The position numbers and the translations under genes are program-made. The notes under the pieces are model-generated. The model was not told the DNA's origin, searched no databases, and saw only the letters and a program-made list of their open reading frames with translations. This document shows, one piece after another, positions 11,440 to 24,100 of a stretch of DNA of 64,000 bases (positions are counted from its first letter, which is position 1; each line of letters opens with the position of its first letter). This DNA comes from Eunapius fragilis (taxonomy: Eukaryota > Porifera > Demospongiae > Spongillida > Spongillidae), in assembly GCA_963681505.1 (NCBI GenBank), contig OY811974.1:9208047-9272046 (forward strand), given 5' to 3'.

Positions 11440-11760
11440 TAATACGAGGGATTAAGTTCAGTTTCAAAAAATACTATATCCTCTGTTAAATTTATTTCTG
11501 CTACATGCATATGGGGTTGAGGCAGCGAATAGGGACCTAGCACGTATTCCAGGAAGGAGCATCAGAGTATCAGAGTTGACTCATGCTATTGAAATCAATG
11601 CATAAATAAAAATTCAGGCCACTGTAACTCTATGACATCATAAGAGCACCAGCCCGGTCTGGAGTAAAGTGGAGGAGTGGTCTGGGCTTTGAGGATTTAG
11701 CCCCTTTATTCGATCATGCATTGAAGCTGTCCGAACATTGAATCACTTTTGTTTATACAT
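11440..11760 (+). repeat. Dispersed repeat copy 1 (mate at 13545-13850)
   Basis: Shares GGATTTAGCCCCTTTATTCG, CCGAACATTGAATCACTTTT and TGGAGTGAAGTGGAGGAGTG-like segments with 13545-13850 in the same orientation, with many differences. Probably an old non-autonomous element. Confidence 0.75.
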
Positions 11761-12814
11761 ATTTTTAAAGGGTGCACGTTCATTGTTTATTTGTTATATT
11801 ATGGAATGACCACTTGACGACATGGGAGTCTCGTCGAACATGAAATAATTTGAAAACGTGAAAAAAATATGCGCTAGGTTCCTTTTCGCTGCAAATAATC
11901 AGCCCTGTACGAGGACTAGTAAACTAAATACATATATTAATAAGTATATATTCGTGTAAAGCCGTTTTCTTTTTCTAAAATACCTGGCCTGTCAAGTCTA
12001 CGTTGGCAAAGGGAGCGTTTTAAAAAATCACAGATACCATATAGAATAGCGCTATTAATTTTATACGAGAGATTATAAAGTAGTTTATATTATTCCTCCT
12101 TAGTACTCACATTTGACGTTATTCCTGCGTCGAGGGTGTCTAATGCCCGGAGCACTATTATTATAGTACTTTGTGAGTCCTCATGTAAAAGATAGTGTTT
12201 GGTAATACTTGAAACAGCCTCGTAATAGCAGTTTTGTTCTTTACTTCACCAAAGTAGGAGAACTATATACATGTAAAGTATGGTGCTGCAGAAGTCCGAA
12301 AAACTTACTGTATCTCACCCCCCTATTCTCCCTGTTACCCTTAACACATTGATCTTGCTATCACCAGACCGCCATGTATTTTGTATGCTATCGATTGCAA
12401 GTTAAAGCACCGTTCCATGCAGAATATTTATACACACGCATTTCGTACATACACATACCTGGCACCAGTGTGAAAGCCATCGTTTTCTCTCATCATATGC
12501 TAGAATAGTGCACAATGCGAAGAGGTTCTGCGTTATAAGCAGGAAGTAACGAGCATTTTTAGGGTTGCCGTCTAGCAAATTGCGCCTACTTCCTTGTTAC
12601 TTGATCCTCACATGTGTCTGCAAACATGCTCATGTATGTACGATGGTGTCATTTTGTGCGCACATAATATATTAACGTTGCTATGTATTTGAAATGTACA
12701 AGTAAATCATTTCCGGCTGGAATGAAGCAATTATGCACTCCACTCTTTTTAATTTACTTGTAATGGTAATGAGTCAGTGAGTCACAAGCATCCTTACTTG
12801 AGACATGACATCCA

Positions 12815-12885
12815 TAGGGAGGGGAAGAGGGATAGGGAGAGAGGGAGAGAGAGAGGGAGAGAGAGGGAGAGAGAAAGATAGCGCG
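12815..12885 (+). repeat. GA-rich microsatellite
   Basis: Imperfect (GGGAGA)n and (GA)n run. Confidence 0.9.
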
Positions 12886-13544
12886 CGAGCATTTACTGAT
12901 ATGTATAATTTGTTAGGTAAACAGTAACCACAAGCAATTCACTACACATCTTTTTGATGCCATTCTTGTGCCAAATAAATATTAAGTAAATAAAGGCGCC
13001 AAAAGTAGGTATTCCTAAGAATTTCTTACTAGTCGGACACACCTTTCGATTGAAATGTTCCCTTCTTCACCCCGCCCACATCAGTCAAAACATAACATTC
13101 CTTGTAGCCACCACCGCCCATATTACTGAGTGATCAGCCCTGCACGCGCAATTGGTCCTTTAGAACCTAGTATCCGCGTGGGTCGATGTTACAAAACAGT
13201 ATACGCACATGAGCTGTGATGCAACACCATGTAAACATAGACACAATGGCACCCACGTGCTTGGTGAAATATTAACCGCGTACAAAACCCAACGCGATAC
13301 CTCACACTCGCAATCTCAAACCATTTATAAATGAATATTTCTAGGGGATACAAAAACGCCAGAATGAAATAGCAGTACCCAGGACTGATTCGTGATAAAG
13401 GCATAAATACATACAATAGTGGTACTCTATTATCTAACGCCCAAAAAATACAATACGGCAATCGCATGTATATACATTAGTGCATGTAATATCAGTAATC
13501 ATAATTATTCCTTGACAGTGCAGGGTGTTATGTAATAAGACTTG

Positions 13545-13850
13545 ATTCCCCCATGAAGGATTCGGTATAGTTTTCAAAATACTATATTCTTCTATTATTT
13601 TTACTTCTGCTACATACATACGGGATTAGAATTTTCCATCAAGTTAAGGTGCATCAAATTTGTCGCGTGCATTGCCAATTGAAATGTACGCGTAATTAAA
13701 AATTCAGACCACTGTTAGTAACTCTATTACATCATCATAGCAGCCGGCCTGGGTTCTGGAGTGAAGTGGAGGAGTGGCATGGGAATTTAGGATTTAGCCC
13801 CTTTATTCGATCATGAATTGAAGCAATCCGAACATTGAATCACTTTTATT
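13545..13850 (+). repeat. Dispersed repeat copy 2 (mate at 11440-11760)
   Basis: Same family and orientation as 11440-11760. The closest match is the last ~130 bp. Confidence 0.75.
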
Positions 13851-14915
13851 TAGAAAGAACAATAAAACTGCGTTTAACAGTACTTCTTGCGCCACCCTAG
13901 CATATTAAATATTTAGCATATTTAGCGTCAAGAGACTTTTGTAGTACAGCGGTCAATGCGTTATCGCAATAAAACTGACGGTTGTGGAATAACAAGGCAT
14001 AACCTTGCCATTCCGTATGATATTAATTCCAAACATTGCATATACACGTAAGTGGTTCTGATATAGGTAAGACTTTTAAAAGGCTTATCACTAAAGATAT
14101 TTTATTTTCATCACTTGTATTTTTTCAAACTGTTAACAAAAAACTGGCAAGCATGCACACAATCAAGCACAATATCATCAATCATGTGGTATTGAAGAAT
14201 ATCAATTCCATCGGCCAACTCTAAATCACCAGTTAAATAAAATAGCCCACGTGCATTTCAATAACTGTAATTTTATTATCAATTCCTTCTTCTTCCGAGT
14301 CCAATATGTAATTGGTAGGTTTGGTAACTGACTTATCTTTACAATATGATAGTAGATTGGTGAAATTTACATACACCTGTGATTTACATGTGAACCTAGC
14401 AGAGAAGTTAAATTAGTAAACGCTCTGGAAATGAAGGTTTGCTGCTCCTGTGTAATTTCAGGAAACTACGATTCATTTAAAGTGCTTCATATATCCCTGT
14501 ATACAGAACCCATTGATATTCTCCACTATTTCTCTCTGGTTAATCTTGTGATGCTTTTCCATGTGCCTTCCATCCTGCACTCTTTTTTGTGTTTCTTCAC
14601 ACTGGTATCGAATTATTCTTCTACAAGCTCTTTTTGTCAAGAAAGATATAATTCTGTTGATGACAACCATGACATACATTGCTTTTACCTTACCATCTAT
14701 AAAGCCTATCTTGGCATTGGGTGCCCACCTGAGTTGATGATCAGCCAAACTGAACTTGGGCACTGGAGCTGATTTTGATTCATAACATTTGGATGGCGAC
14801 AGTGTAACTCTGAGATAATCAATCATCCATCTGTTTCTTAACCCTTGAATTGCAGACAACCCTTTTGGTGCCCATGCAACAACTTTGATGTTACATAGTC
14901 TCATACAGTTGCGAC

Positions 14916-15018
14916 GCATGCAGGGCTTCAATGGAAGCAATACGAGTACATGTACTGAGAATAAAGTATAGAGAAATAATTTAACTTTGTATAGCTTCCA
15001 TTGAAGGGCCCTGCATGC
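14916..15018. repeat. Hairpin with 23-25 bp stem
   Basis: GCATGCAGGGCTTCAATGGA (from 14916) is matched in inverted orientation by TCCATTGAAGGGCCCTGCAT (to 15018), with a two-base bulge and a loop of about 55 bp. It looks like a small MITE or fold-back remnant. Confidence 0.8.
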
Positions 15019-15484
15019 GGTACACGGCACACAGCTCCAAAGAAAAGCTACAGTCGGATGTGTACTAGCTTTCCAGCTGGCAGGCCGTTTATCAGTAATC
15101 TTTCCAACGTATTATATGTTCATCAGCTCTGAGTGGCTGCTGCAAACAATGAAACCAGGCGGTAGCCTCGCAACTGTGTAGACTATGCAACATCATAGTT
15201 GTTGCGTGGTCACGTAAAGGGTCTTCGGCACTTCAAGGGTTAATTACGTCAATTTATAAAGAGATAAATTAGTATTATTCCTTGAAAACGTGTACCATAA
15301 TAGAACAACTTTAAGAGCAGCATTGATTCAAGATCTAAAGAATAGGACAATCATAATTGAATTAAGGGCACTTGGTCTGATTGGAAAGCTTGTAACTGGA
15401 CCTTGTTTGAAGCATTTTTTAGTCAGCCAGCATATGACTAACGGATATTGTGTCTGCTATTGATGATTGTTGTTTGTGTGATAG

Positions 15485-15577
15485 GTTGAAGCAAGAATGA
15501 ACATGACAGATTTCGATTTTATAATAGCAAGCTATGACGAAGAAGATTTTGACAAAAGCAACACACTTAAAAACAAG
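15485..15577 (+). CDS. Possible short coding exon
   Basis: Between an acceptor-like GTGATAG and a GTAAGG donor lies an open frame with MNMTDFDFIIASYDEEDFDK. The acidic, low-complexity-free composition and good splice sites make it a candidate exon, but no neighbouring exon is identified and no family is recognised. Confidence 0.3.
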
Positions 15578-16505
15578 GTAAGGTTGACCCTGCTCGGTTC
15601 AAAATGTTCATGCACCAGGAAAATATTAAGCATTCTATGATCAGATGGAGAAATGGCTCATACATCGGCGGTCATCTTGCATTTTATTTCAAATTGAAAA
15701 CCCTAAAAATTGGTCTCAATTGGATTTTTATTTTTCAGTGCGTTATAAATATGCAACGTTATACAAAAATCAAGACAAAAATTTAATTACTATCGCAGGC
15801 GAGATCGCAGGTAATTATAATTATTCAACATTCCGTTAGCTTCAATAACTATAATAAGCATTTCGTTAATAAACTCATACCACTTCGCATGCACCTCCAG
15901 CCCCACCCCATCCGACGAGGGATGGATGCGCATCAATTAGCGCGTTGACGACCAACCACATTTTTGTAATGGTGTGTTATGTATACAATTGCGGATTGTC
16001 ACTAAGTGCAGAATGGCACATTGTTACGGTTACAGATGTGGCGGATATGCATCAGTACTATTAGTACACGTCACGTTCACCATTACACTAGTTGTTTAAA
16101 CTTAACGCGCTGACACCAATGGGGGCCGGGAACTGCGATTGCATACTGTTCTCCTTCCAGGCAATCAATTTGCCCCCCCCCCCCCCCGGAACCGCAGTAT
16201 ACCGTCACAATCATGACCTCATCCTTTGATCAACCTGTTCGTACTGTCTAAAAGTACTGCACATATAGCCATATAAAAGTTAGGAGCGCATATTCGGATG
16301 AGCTTAATAGTGGTGGTCCGTGCTATGAAAGGAACGGTGAGTCTCAAATTATTTAATGCTTGAGTTATGTGTCTTGTGGCTTCTTGGGGTGCATAAATTT
16401 GTATATGCATGTATGCCACTGGCATGCTATGCTCTTTACATCTACCATTGTATGGTGCTTGGGTTTTAGCATACTGGCTTCATCTCCTGGGAAACATCAG
16501 CTAGT
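15578..16505. other. No gene recognised
   Basis: Only short unsupported frames, plus a C homopolymer near 16172-16187. Confidence 0.5.
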
Positions 16506-16802
16506 ATGACATATCCAGTAAGGAGTGGTCACCAAAGTTACAAAAGTTTCTAATTTACATTTTCTGATATTCCATTGTGTGAATTCTCTTGAGAAAGTTA
16601 GAGTAAGATAAAATATGACTTTTGTTTGAATATTCATTAATTTATTTTCATTGCATATTCAAGAATATTTATTAAAGAATATGTATGGAAAGAATTATTA
16701 CTTGATTTTTTCTAAGGGACTAAGGGGTATGCTAAAAATGTGACATGCCCTATAATAACTAGTATGGAGCATAATTATTTAGCAATTTATAAATTACCTC
16801 CT
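16506..16802 (+). repeat. Dispersed repeat, copy 1 (mate at 57970-58257)
   Basis: Almost 300 bp shared in the same orientation with 57970-58257: GGTCACCAAAGTTACAAAAG, CTGATATTCCATTG, GAATTCTCTTGAGAAAG, GGACTAAGGGGT and TAATTATTTAGCAATTTATA. No coding potential. Confidence 0.9.
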
Positions 16803-17097
16803 TCATTTTATAGGCATTCCCTGGTACAGAAATTTTCGGGGGCTAATTTTACAGTCCATGTATACATATATCATGACAGTGAAGAGCGATTTACATGCAG
16901 GCCTGCATGTAGATATAATTCTTACTCGATATTAGTATATGGTTAACCGTAATCTATGTGAAACACACCCTCTCTTTTTAGATGAATGCTGCATGAATAA
17001 TTAAACGTAGGTCTGCCAGCCTCTTTTAACCTATTGCTGCATATAGGATGGATGGCATAAATGTGTGTGATGCTCTGTTCATCCTCCTCCCCTCTTC

Positions 17098-17165
17098 ACA
17101 CATACAACACACACAACACACACACACACTCACTCACACACACAAACACAGACACACACACACTC
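17098..17165 (+). repeat. (CA)n microsatellite
   Basis: Imperfect ACACACACA run. Confidence 0.9.
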
Positions 17166-17882
17166 TCGCATGCAGGGCGTTTCTGATATAAATTGTACAC
17201 AGAGGATTGGTGAGGTTAGCCTTGTTTAGTTCATGCATCTATGGAATTGGTAGCAGCAGCAGTATGTACATGTGGTGATGTATCATCCGCTATATGATTG
17301 TACAGAGTTAGTTGGTTATTATTTGTGACTTAGATGTTGGTCTGGGTCTTACCTCTTCCACCGTAACATCCACCAAGCTACGAATTTGAATGGTACATTG
17401 CCTTGGTACACCATCAACGGTTTGATTCACTGGTCTCTTTTAAATAGGATAAAATGAAATGCATTGCATTTCAAGAAGATGGCAATCCTTTCCTCTTTTG
17501 TGTATCAGTTGGTGCATTTGGAAGTGAAATGAAGTTTAAAATGATTGATATCTAAATGTATCCCTATTTCTGATGTGGAGGGGTGCACTGTATACAGTTG
17601 ATAAACGAAGTTGCACCATGGAGGAGTCGATTTCAGGCAAGGACTTTGTATTCGAAGAGCAAATGTTATGTGCATGCACATAGTTGTTTGCGGAGACATA
17701 TAGCATAGCCCACCATCAGTGGTGTATCTAGGATTACAGCGAGGGGGGGGGTTTCCGATATGAAAAGTGTGGGGTGTGGGGGTGGTGCTGTTCGCTTCAG
17801 GTCCGATACAAAAAGTGGGGGCCCTTTGTTACGTTATCGTTAATAATTAACGGTTACAATTTTGGCCGAGGTTGAGCACCGG

Positions 17883-20732
17883 TGTAGGAGGCAGGATGGA
17901 CTCTTCCAGTAAGGTGAACTCTAGAGTACTCGTTACCTGCAGGCATCCTGTACTCTAGAGTACACCATACCTGAGCACAAGGCCAGGTAGAATGGACTCT
18001 ACCAGGTAAGGTGAACTCTACTCTTTCCACATATTACAATTATATAATTAATTAGGAAACAGTTGATGCTGAAGAGATATAATATAATTAATGCAGTGCT
18101 GAATGGGTATAAGATAAATTACGCACTACAAAAAAAAAAAAAAACAGATGAAGTACATACTGATTGCATGAAATGAAAGTTACACACCACTTGTGACAGT
18201 CTTGACACGGTTAAAATGGTTTCCAGTATTGTGCAAATGAATACAAATTGATGGGTCAGCATCAGAGCACATAGGAGAATAGTGATGCTAGAGAGGCACT
18301 TTTGCACCAGGAGGATGGTAATAAATGGCAATTGTAGTCTTCAATAGAGTTGCCAGTGCAATTACTTCAACTTCAGTTCCCCACGTTCCAGATATTTCCA
18401 TTTGAGTTGTGGTTAGGTAGTCAGAAACATTCATGTTGTTTAGATGCCTTGATTCAAACTCAGATTGATACAGATCAGTTTGTAATATATCACATGCAGA
18501 CATACGAAAAAAATCCATGATGATCTTGAGACAATGTAACCTCGTAGCTTATTGCCCTGAACAAGCAGTTTCCATCACCTTCAATTACATCAACTTTCAA
18601 AGGTGCTCCTAATGCTCCTTTCTTGCGACGTTCAGAGTTAGAATTGGGAGTTGGCAGTAGGAACTGTTTGCAATTTTGTTTTCTCCAAGCAGGTGTTGTA
18701 GGACAATACCAATTCCATGCAGGAGCGAGTTCACGCATAAACTGAACATCCTCTTTGTTAGTTTTATCATCACTTTGTCTGCATTAACTTTCCTGTTCAT
18801 CTGAAACCCTCTTGAAACTACTGTCATTCTGTGTTCCATCCAGTTGCTTGCTAGCTTGAGTTTCTGCTTCATTATCATCCCTCTTGTTTGTTTCATTTTC
18901 CTGTCCTAATGTCTTCTGTATATGATTCATCTTTTTTCCATCCACTTTTCTACCCATTTGCATGCCAATCTGAATTCCTGTTTCATCAGTATCTTTTTTC
19001 TTTATTTCATCTTCCTGTCTATCATGAAATTTCTTGAGATTGCAACCATTCTGTTTTTGCTTTAACATCTTGCCATTCATAGTTTTCACTTGATATACAA
19101 CGTTATGCAGAACCTTGTCAATAAAATAAAGACCATCATAGGGAAAACATCCTTTACCACCTTTCCTATCTGCTCACCTTAAGTTGTATAAAAGTACTTT
19201 TTCACCAATACATTCGGTTATAAATTGATGCCTTCTTTCATAATCTTTCTTTTGCCATTTTGGGGCTTTATCAATGCTCAAATGCGGCTCAGTTGTTCTT
19301 GTAACTCTTTTTCATCAACTGGTGATTCGTCTGTGGTTATATATCACCTCAGCATCTGTATCACCCTGCGGGAAAGCTTCATTTTCAATGGAAAGGAGGG
19401 CTTTGCGACCATATAACATTTCAAATGGTGTCTGACCAGTAGATTTGTGCAGTGCTGTGCGAAAAGCAAACAAACACCCTTGAAGAGCATCAGGCGATCT
19501 TAGCTGTTCACCTTCAAGGACTTTTAGCATACTACCCTGTATGGTTCTATTTTGACGTTCTACAAGCCCGTTAGCTTGGGGATGGTAGGCACTAGTAACC
19601 CTTTGTGTAGTGCCTGTAAGTTTTATTAGAGTATGTGAAACTGCATAGCAAAATTCCCGTCCTTGATCATTTATCTGTATACAGGTACACATCCATGGCG
19701 ACAAATAAGCTCATACAAGAAGACTGCCACTTCATGTGCAGTCTTGGCCTTCAGTGGCTTTGCTTCTACCCACTTTGAAAAATAGTCTACAACAACACAA
19801 ACACATACAAATCCTTCATCTGTATGGGGGTAGGCTGCACAAATCCACTCCAATTTGGTACCAAACCATACTAGGGATAGGGATTGGATGCAGTTTAGTT
19901 GCAGCCTTATCAAAACACGCGTTTCCACGTTGGCATTGTGCACATGTTTTGACAAACTGTCTCGCATCAATATTCATTCTTGGCCACCACATATTGGCAT
20001 CCACCAACATTTGAATCCTTTTATCCCGACCAACATCACCCCCCATGGATTTAGATTGGATTGTTTCCCCAGCACCTTCATGAATAGATTTCAGTACCTT
20101 GTTCCTCGCCTCTACATCCTTTACTACTCTCAACTAGGCAGGGGCTCCACTTTTCCCCTTCATCTTAACCTCCGAATACTTAAAATGCAGTATACCTTTA
20201 AGTAGAATGTACTTACTGGACACTTTTCTTAAATTGGATTTCAAGTCTGGTCTACCTTTCATTTTCTCTGGGTAACAGCCGCTAGATAAATACGCTTCAA
20301 TTGCGTTGTAATCGGGTTCGTCAGCGCCATTACTTGTGGTGTCAGCATCTTCTACGTCTTTCACTTCTCCATCCATCGTATTATCTACCGTTTCATTCTC
20401 TTCTCCATTGCCTGTATCTGCCATTTAGAAATATTACTAGGGCACCACGTGGTTGAGATGCTCTTTACAGCTGTTTGCTGGTTGCGATCAGAGTTAACTG
20501 ATTGATAATAATTACAGATTCCAAAATTCCAATCGGAGAGTCCATCCTACCTAGGTAGTGCGGACCGTAGATTATATGTTACCTGACTGAGTACACCTTA
20601 CCCGCGTAATTGTTTAGGTACCATGGACTGTAGAGTGCACCTTACCTCCAGGCGCGGTGTACTCTAGAGTTCGCGCTACCCAGGTACCGTGTAATCTAGA
20701 TTCCATTCCTAAAGTACATTGTACCTATTACA
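17883..20732 (-). mobile_element. Ginger1 DNA transposon B (OTU type), decayed
   Basis: Ends TGTAGGAGG...TATTACA, flanked by CCGG on both sides (17879-17882 and 20733-20736). Both termini carry inverted, module-like repeats around ACTCTAGAGTAC and AGGTAAGGTG. Inside, on the minus strand, are a Gypsy-integrase-like transposase and an OTU protease domain. Same superfamily as 111-5467 but clearly a different family (other termini, other protease). Several frame breaks show it is dead. Confidence 0.88.
18150..20424 (-). pseudogene. Ginger1-B transposase: integrase + OTU protease, broken
   Basis: Starts at 20424 with an acidic N-terminus. Then come a YPYY-like region (SGCYPEKMKGRPDLKSNL...GILHF), a zinc-binding region (GGDVGRDK, CAQCQRG) and the DDE core (YQIGVDLCSLP, NDQGREF, NGLVERQNRT). 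After YHPQANG are LFAFRTALHKSTG and FEMLYGR, then a GPY-like segment (CFPYDGLYFIDKV) and a long charged linker. The OTU domain follows: EGDGNCLFRAIS holds the Asp and Cys, and GNHFNR near 18200 holds the His. A stop codon near 20134 and frame changes near 19680, 19320 and 18290 break it. The usual GGH of the zinc domain reads GGD here. Not likely to be active. Confidence 0.8.
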
Positions 20733-20854
20733 CCGGGAGCACCCTCTCTGGATCAACCGTCTGAATACGCCATGGCACTACACCATTAATTTTGTAAACC
20801 TGTCGCGTCGTTCGACCTAACTACACACCATATTCTTAACCACATTTACTGCAA

Positions 20855-20880
20855 GCAGAGATAATATATATTATCTCTGC
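20855..20880. repeat. 26-bp perfect palindrome
   Basis: GCAGAGATAATAT followed by its exact reverse complement, next to a short direct repeat (TGCAAG). It can form a cruciform or hairpin. Confidence 0.95.
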
Positions 20881-21141
20881 TGCAAGTATAGCCGAAGTTA
20901 AAACACAGTCTGATCTAAACTGAACTATTCTGATTTGTAAGAACTATCGTTGGAAAGCTTGAATCTATGTATTTTGTTTTATTTGTGCATGTGTTTTGTT
21001 TTGTTTTGTGCACAGTGTTTGTTTATTGCATCATTTGATTATTTCTGTGTACCACAATCATGACACAAAATTACATTTATTTTATTTTAAAAGATTAAGG
21101 TATGTGAATTGTACTTAAAATTCCTTGATTTACTTGTGAGT

Positions 21142-24100
21142 TTACGATAGCATGCTTTTTAAATGTTCCACAGTGGCTTTTCTGAGTCGGCCTGTTGAAG
21201 TGAATGTAAAATCATAAAGAATGATTGATGATTTGGGGACTGTATCTGTCCAATCAACATGTTTTCTTGCGTTGTTTGGATCTTTCCTCTTTGAAGGCTG
21301 CCATATTGTTGTGTATGAACCATCATACCAAGACACCTCAATATCCTCCTCCATTATTTTGATACAACGTCCGATGAGAAGGTTGTTGGTATCACCTCTC
21401 AAAGCCACAAGATGACCATTTTCAAGTCCCCTGATGTCACATTCAGAAATTATTCTGCTTGTAGTCCCTGTCACTTTTTGATATGGTCCAGTGTATACCT
21501 ATATGTGTTAGAGACACATGTATTGCTGAACTTGTAATACATTTGTAAGAATTTATCATGTACAGAGTACATTTTGCACTCCCAGGTTAGGAGTACATTT
21601 TTGTACTCCCAGCTCCAAGGTTAGGAGTACATTTTTGTACTCCCAGCTCCAAGGTTAGGAGTACATTTTTGTACTCCCAGCTCCAAGGTTAGGAGTACAT
21701 TTTTGTACTCCCAGCTCCAGGGTTAGGAGTACATTTTTGTACTTCCATGCAGCTCCAAGGTTAGGAGTACATTTTTGTACTCCCAGCTCCAGGGTTAGGA
21801 GTACATTTTTGTACTCCCATGCAGCTCCAAGGTTAGGAGTACATTTTTGTACTCCCATGCAGCTCCAAGGTTAGGAGTACATTTTTGTACTCCCAGCTCC
21901 AAGGTTAGGAGTACATTTTTGTACTCCCAGCTCCAAGGTTAGGAGTACATTTTTGTACTCCCAGCTCCAAGGTTAGGAGTACATTTTTGTACTCCCAGCT
22001 CCAAGAGTACATTTTTGTACTCCCAGCTCCAAGGTTAGGAGTACATTTTTGTACTCCCAGCTCCAAGGTTAGGAGTACATTTTTGTACTCCCAGCTCCAA
22101 GGTTAGGAGTACATTTTTGTACTCCCAGCTCCAAGGTTAGGAGTACATTTTTGTACTCCCAGCTCCAAGGTTAGGAGTACATTTTTGTACTCCCAGCTCC
22201 AAGGTTAGGAGTACATTTTTGTACTCCCAGCTCCAAGGTTAGGAGTACATTTTTGTACTCCCAGCTCCAGGGTTAGGAGTACATTTTTGTACTCCCAGCT
22301 CCAAGGTTAGGAGTAAATTGTTTAATAAATTTAATCACACTCGTCATGAACTCACATGTGGCTGGGACTCTTCTGCTTGAAACATTTCAAAAAGTGGAAG
22401 ATTTACTTCAGTATGTTCAGTTTGGACCATATTCGGATCCAGTGGTCTGCATATCAGTATGTCTTGAATAGACAGGTTTTGTTCATTTTGGTTGAAATGA
22501 GAAAGTCTAGGTAATTCAATGCTAAAAAACTCCTGCCATTCAATATTTGAGTGTGGTTTCAGCCAGTCTTTCCACTTTGGTAGATCCTGCTGAAGCCGTG
22601 GAAGATCCAGCTTCTCAAATGATGGTTCACAGAACTGCAAATCGTTGATTGGTATTGACTATATGTGTATGGTGTTGTGTAATGAACATAAATTAAAATG
22701 TTGAATAACTTACGGTTAGTATTTGAATCCCTGTTTCAGGGATCCACGCTTGCCCACTCCATTGCCTGTAATGCATCACTATGTTCTCACCACAGTGACT
22801 TTGGGTGAATCTAAAACAGTGTGGCTCAGTGTGGCCATGAATTTCCTGAATGTGTGGAATCATCCAGTTTTTAACATCAAGTAAATGCTCAACAAGTATA
22901 GCTTTTGGGTTTGGAGTAAAACTCTTAGTAATCACAGACTGCAGTTCTAAAATAGAAATTCAATTTGAAAAGTCGTGTGTAACTAATAGTATGTATTAAT
23001 TTAATTTGTACCATGGAATGTTTCAGCTCCATTTTTACGCAACCCTTCGGATATCCTAGAAAAGAACTGATCAACATCTTCGTGTGTGTGACCAACAGGT
23101 AAGAAGTTAATGCGCACCTGGAAATATGACATTGTAATTAAGTGAAAACTGGAGCCTGGAAATTAAACCAGCATACCTTAGAAAAAAACTTAAACTTCAC
23201 TAGTAAGGCACAAAATGCCATTACGAATTTGTTCTTGTTTTCTCTAAAGCAGTTGTCCAGTTGGAGATAAAGGACAGGTGGTAGTGGCTTTTCCAATTCA
23301 TTCAGAGTTCTGATCAGGATATTAATTGTTAGGTTACTATCATGAGGATACTGGTAGAGGTCTACAAAGGCGAGTACTTGTTTGCCCCATGATGAATCTG
23401 TATGAACAAGAACTCCAGTGATGTGAGACTGCAGCCGCCATAGATTTTGAGTTGACTTAGTTCGTTGGCACATAAATGGAACATTGGTCTTGCTTTGGTC
23501 CATTCCATCGATAATTATTGTAAGGTATTTGTTGGGATTGTTACGTGCCTTGTGCCTATGATTGTAGTACACTCCTCTTTCTTTCCTGTAATATTCACAG
23601 CATAAACATAAACCGTGAAATATATAAATTAATTTTACTAACTGGACATGTTCAAGATGTTTGTCATATTTTGCTCGCAAATCTTCAATGCTCTTTTTGT
23701 CCCGGCCACCTTTTGCTCGTTCCTCTGTGTATTTTGTACACAGGTCACACTTTGAAAACAAATTGGTCTATAGACAAAAAGAAAATACGAATTGATGAAT
23801 ACAATGTTGCCTGCATATACATGCATGCGCGAAATACATGAATTTAGATTACCTTAGGAATAACGACATTTTTGAATTTCATAGCCCATGTAGCGTAGAA
23901 GTGTTGCAAAGATATCGTCGGGATTTTTTGGTTCTCCATTTGGCGTTTCATGATGTTGTAAACGTCTCTTTTGGATAAAAAATGCGGTAGGTGTAACTGA
24001 CCGTTGTGTGGCATTCTATCCGATATTGATTCAAAATACTTTGCCATCCACGCTTCCGCATCCGCTGTTTTCGCCGTGATTGTTCTAGATGTTGGCATGC

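Larger units (their letters stand above)
11247..15484. other. Long non-coding stretch with dispersed repeats
   Basis: No convincing exon on either strand. It holds two related dispersed repeats (11440-11760 and 13545-13850), a GA-rich microsatellite and a hairpin, listed separately. The 185-codon minus frame at 14473-15030 has no recognisable motif and overlaps the hairpin. Confidence 0.5.
17717..20786. mobile_element. MITE with CAGTGGYGTATC ends, split by Ginger1-B
   Basis: The left part (17717-17882) and right part (20733 to about 20786) match the two halves of the element at 39337-39600. Shared features are GGGGGCCCTTTGTT, GTTACAATTTTGGCCGAG and a GAGCACC...CTCTGGAT end. Ginger1-B interrupts it at CCGG. 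CACCAT on both outer sides may be part of the duplication. Probably hAT-like and non-autonomous. Confidence 0.65.

Noticed and set aside
14473-15030. 185-codon minus-strand open frame
   Set aside because: No recognisable domain, it overlaps a hairpin repeat, and its composition does not look conserved.
21570-22316. CRISPR-like regular array
   Set aside because: Units are directly adjacent with no unique spacers, and the DNA is eukaryotic. It is a minisatellite. The same applies to the arrays at 34-35.3, 38.5, 43-47 and 54 kb.
23577-23640. Small intron within exon 2 of the DUF7869 gene
   Set aside because: GT/AG candidates do not keep the frame, while reading straight through keeps all exons in phase.
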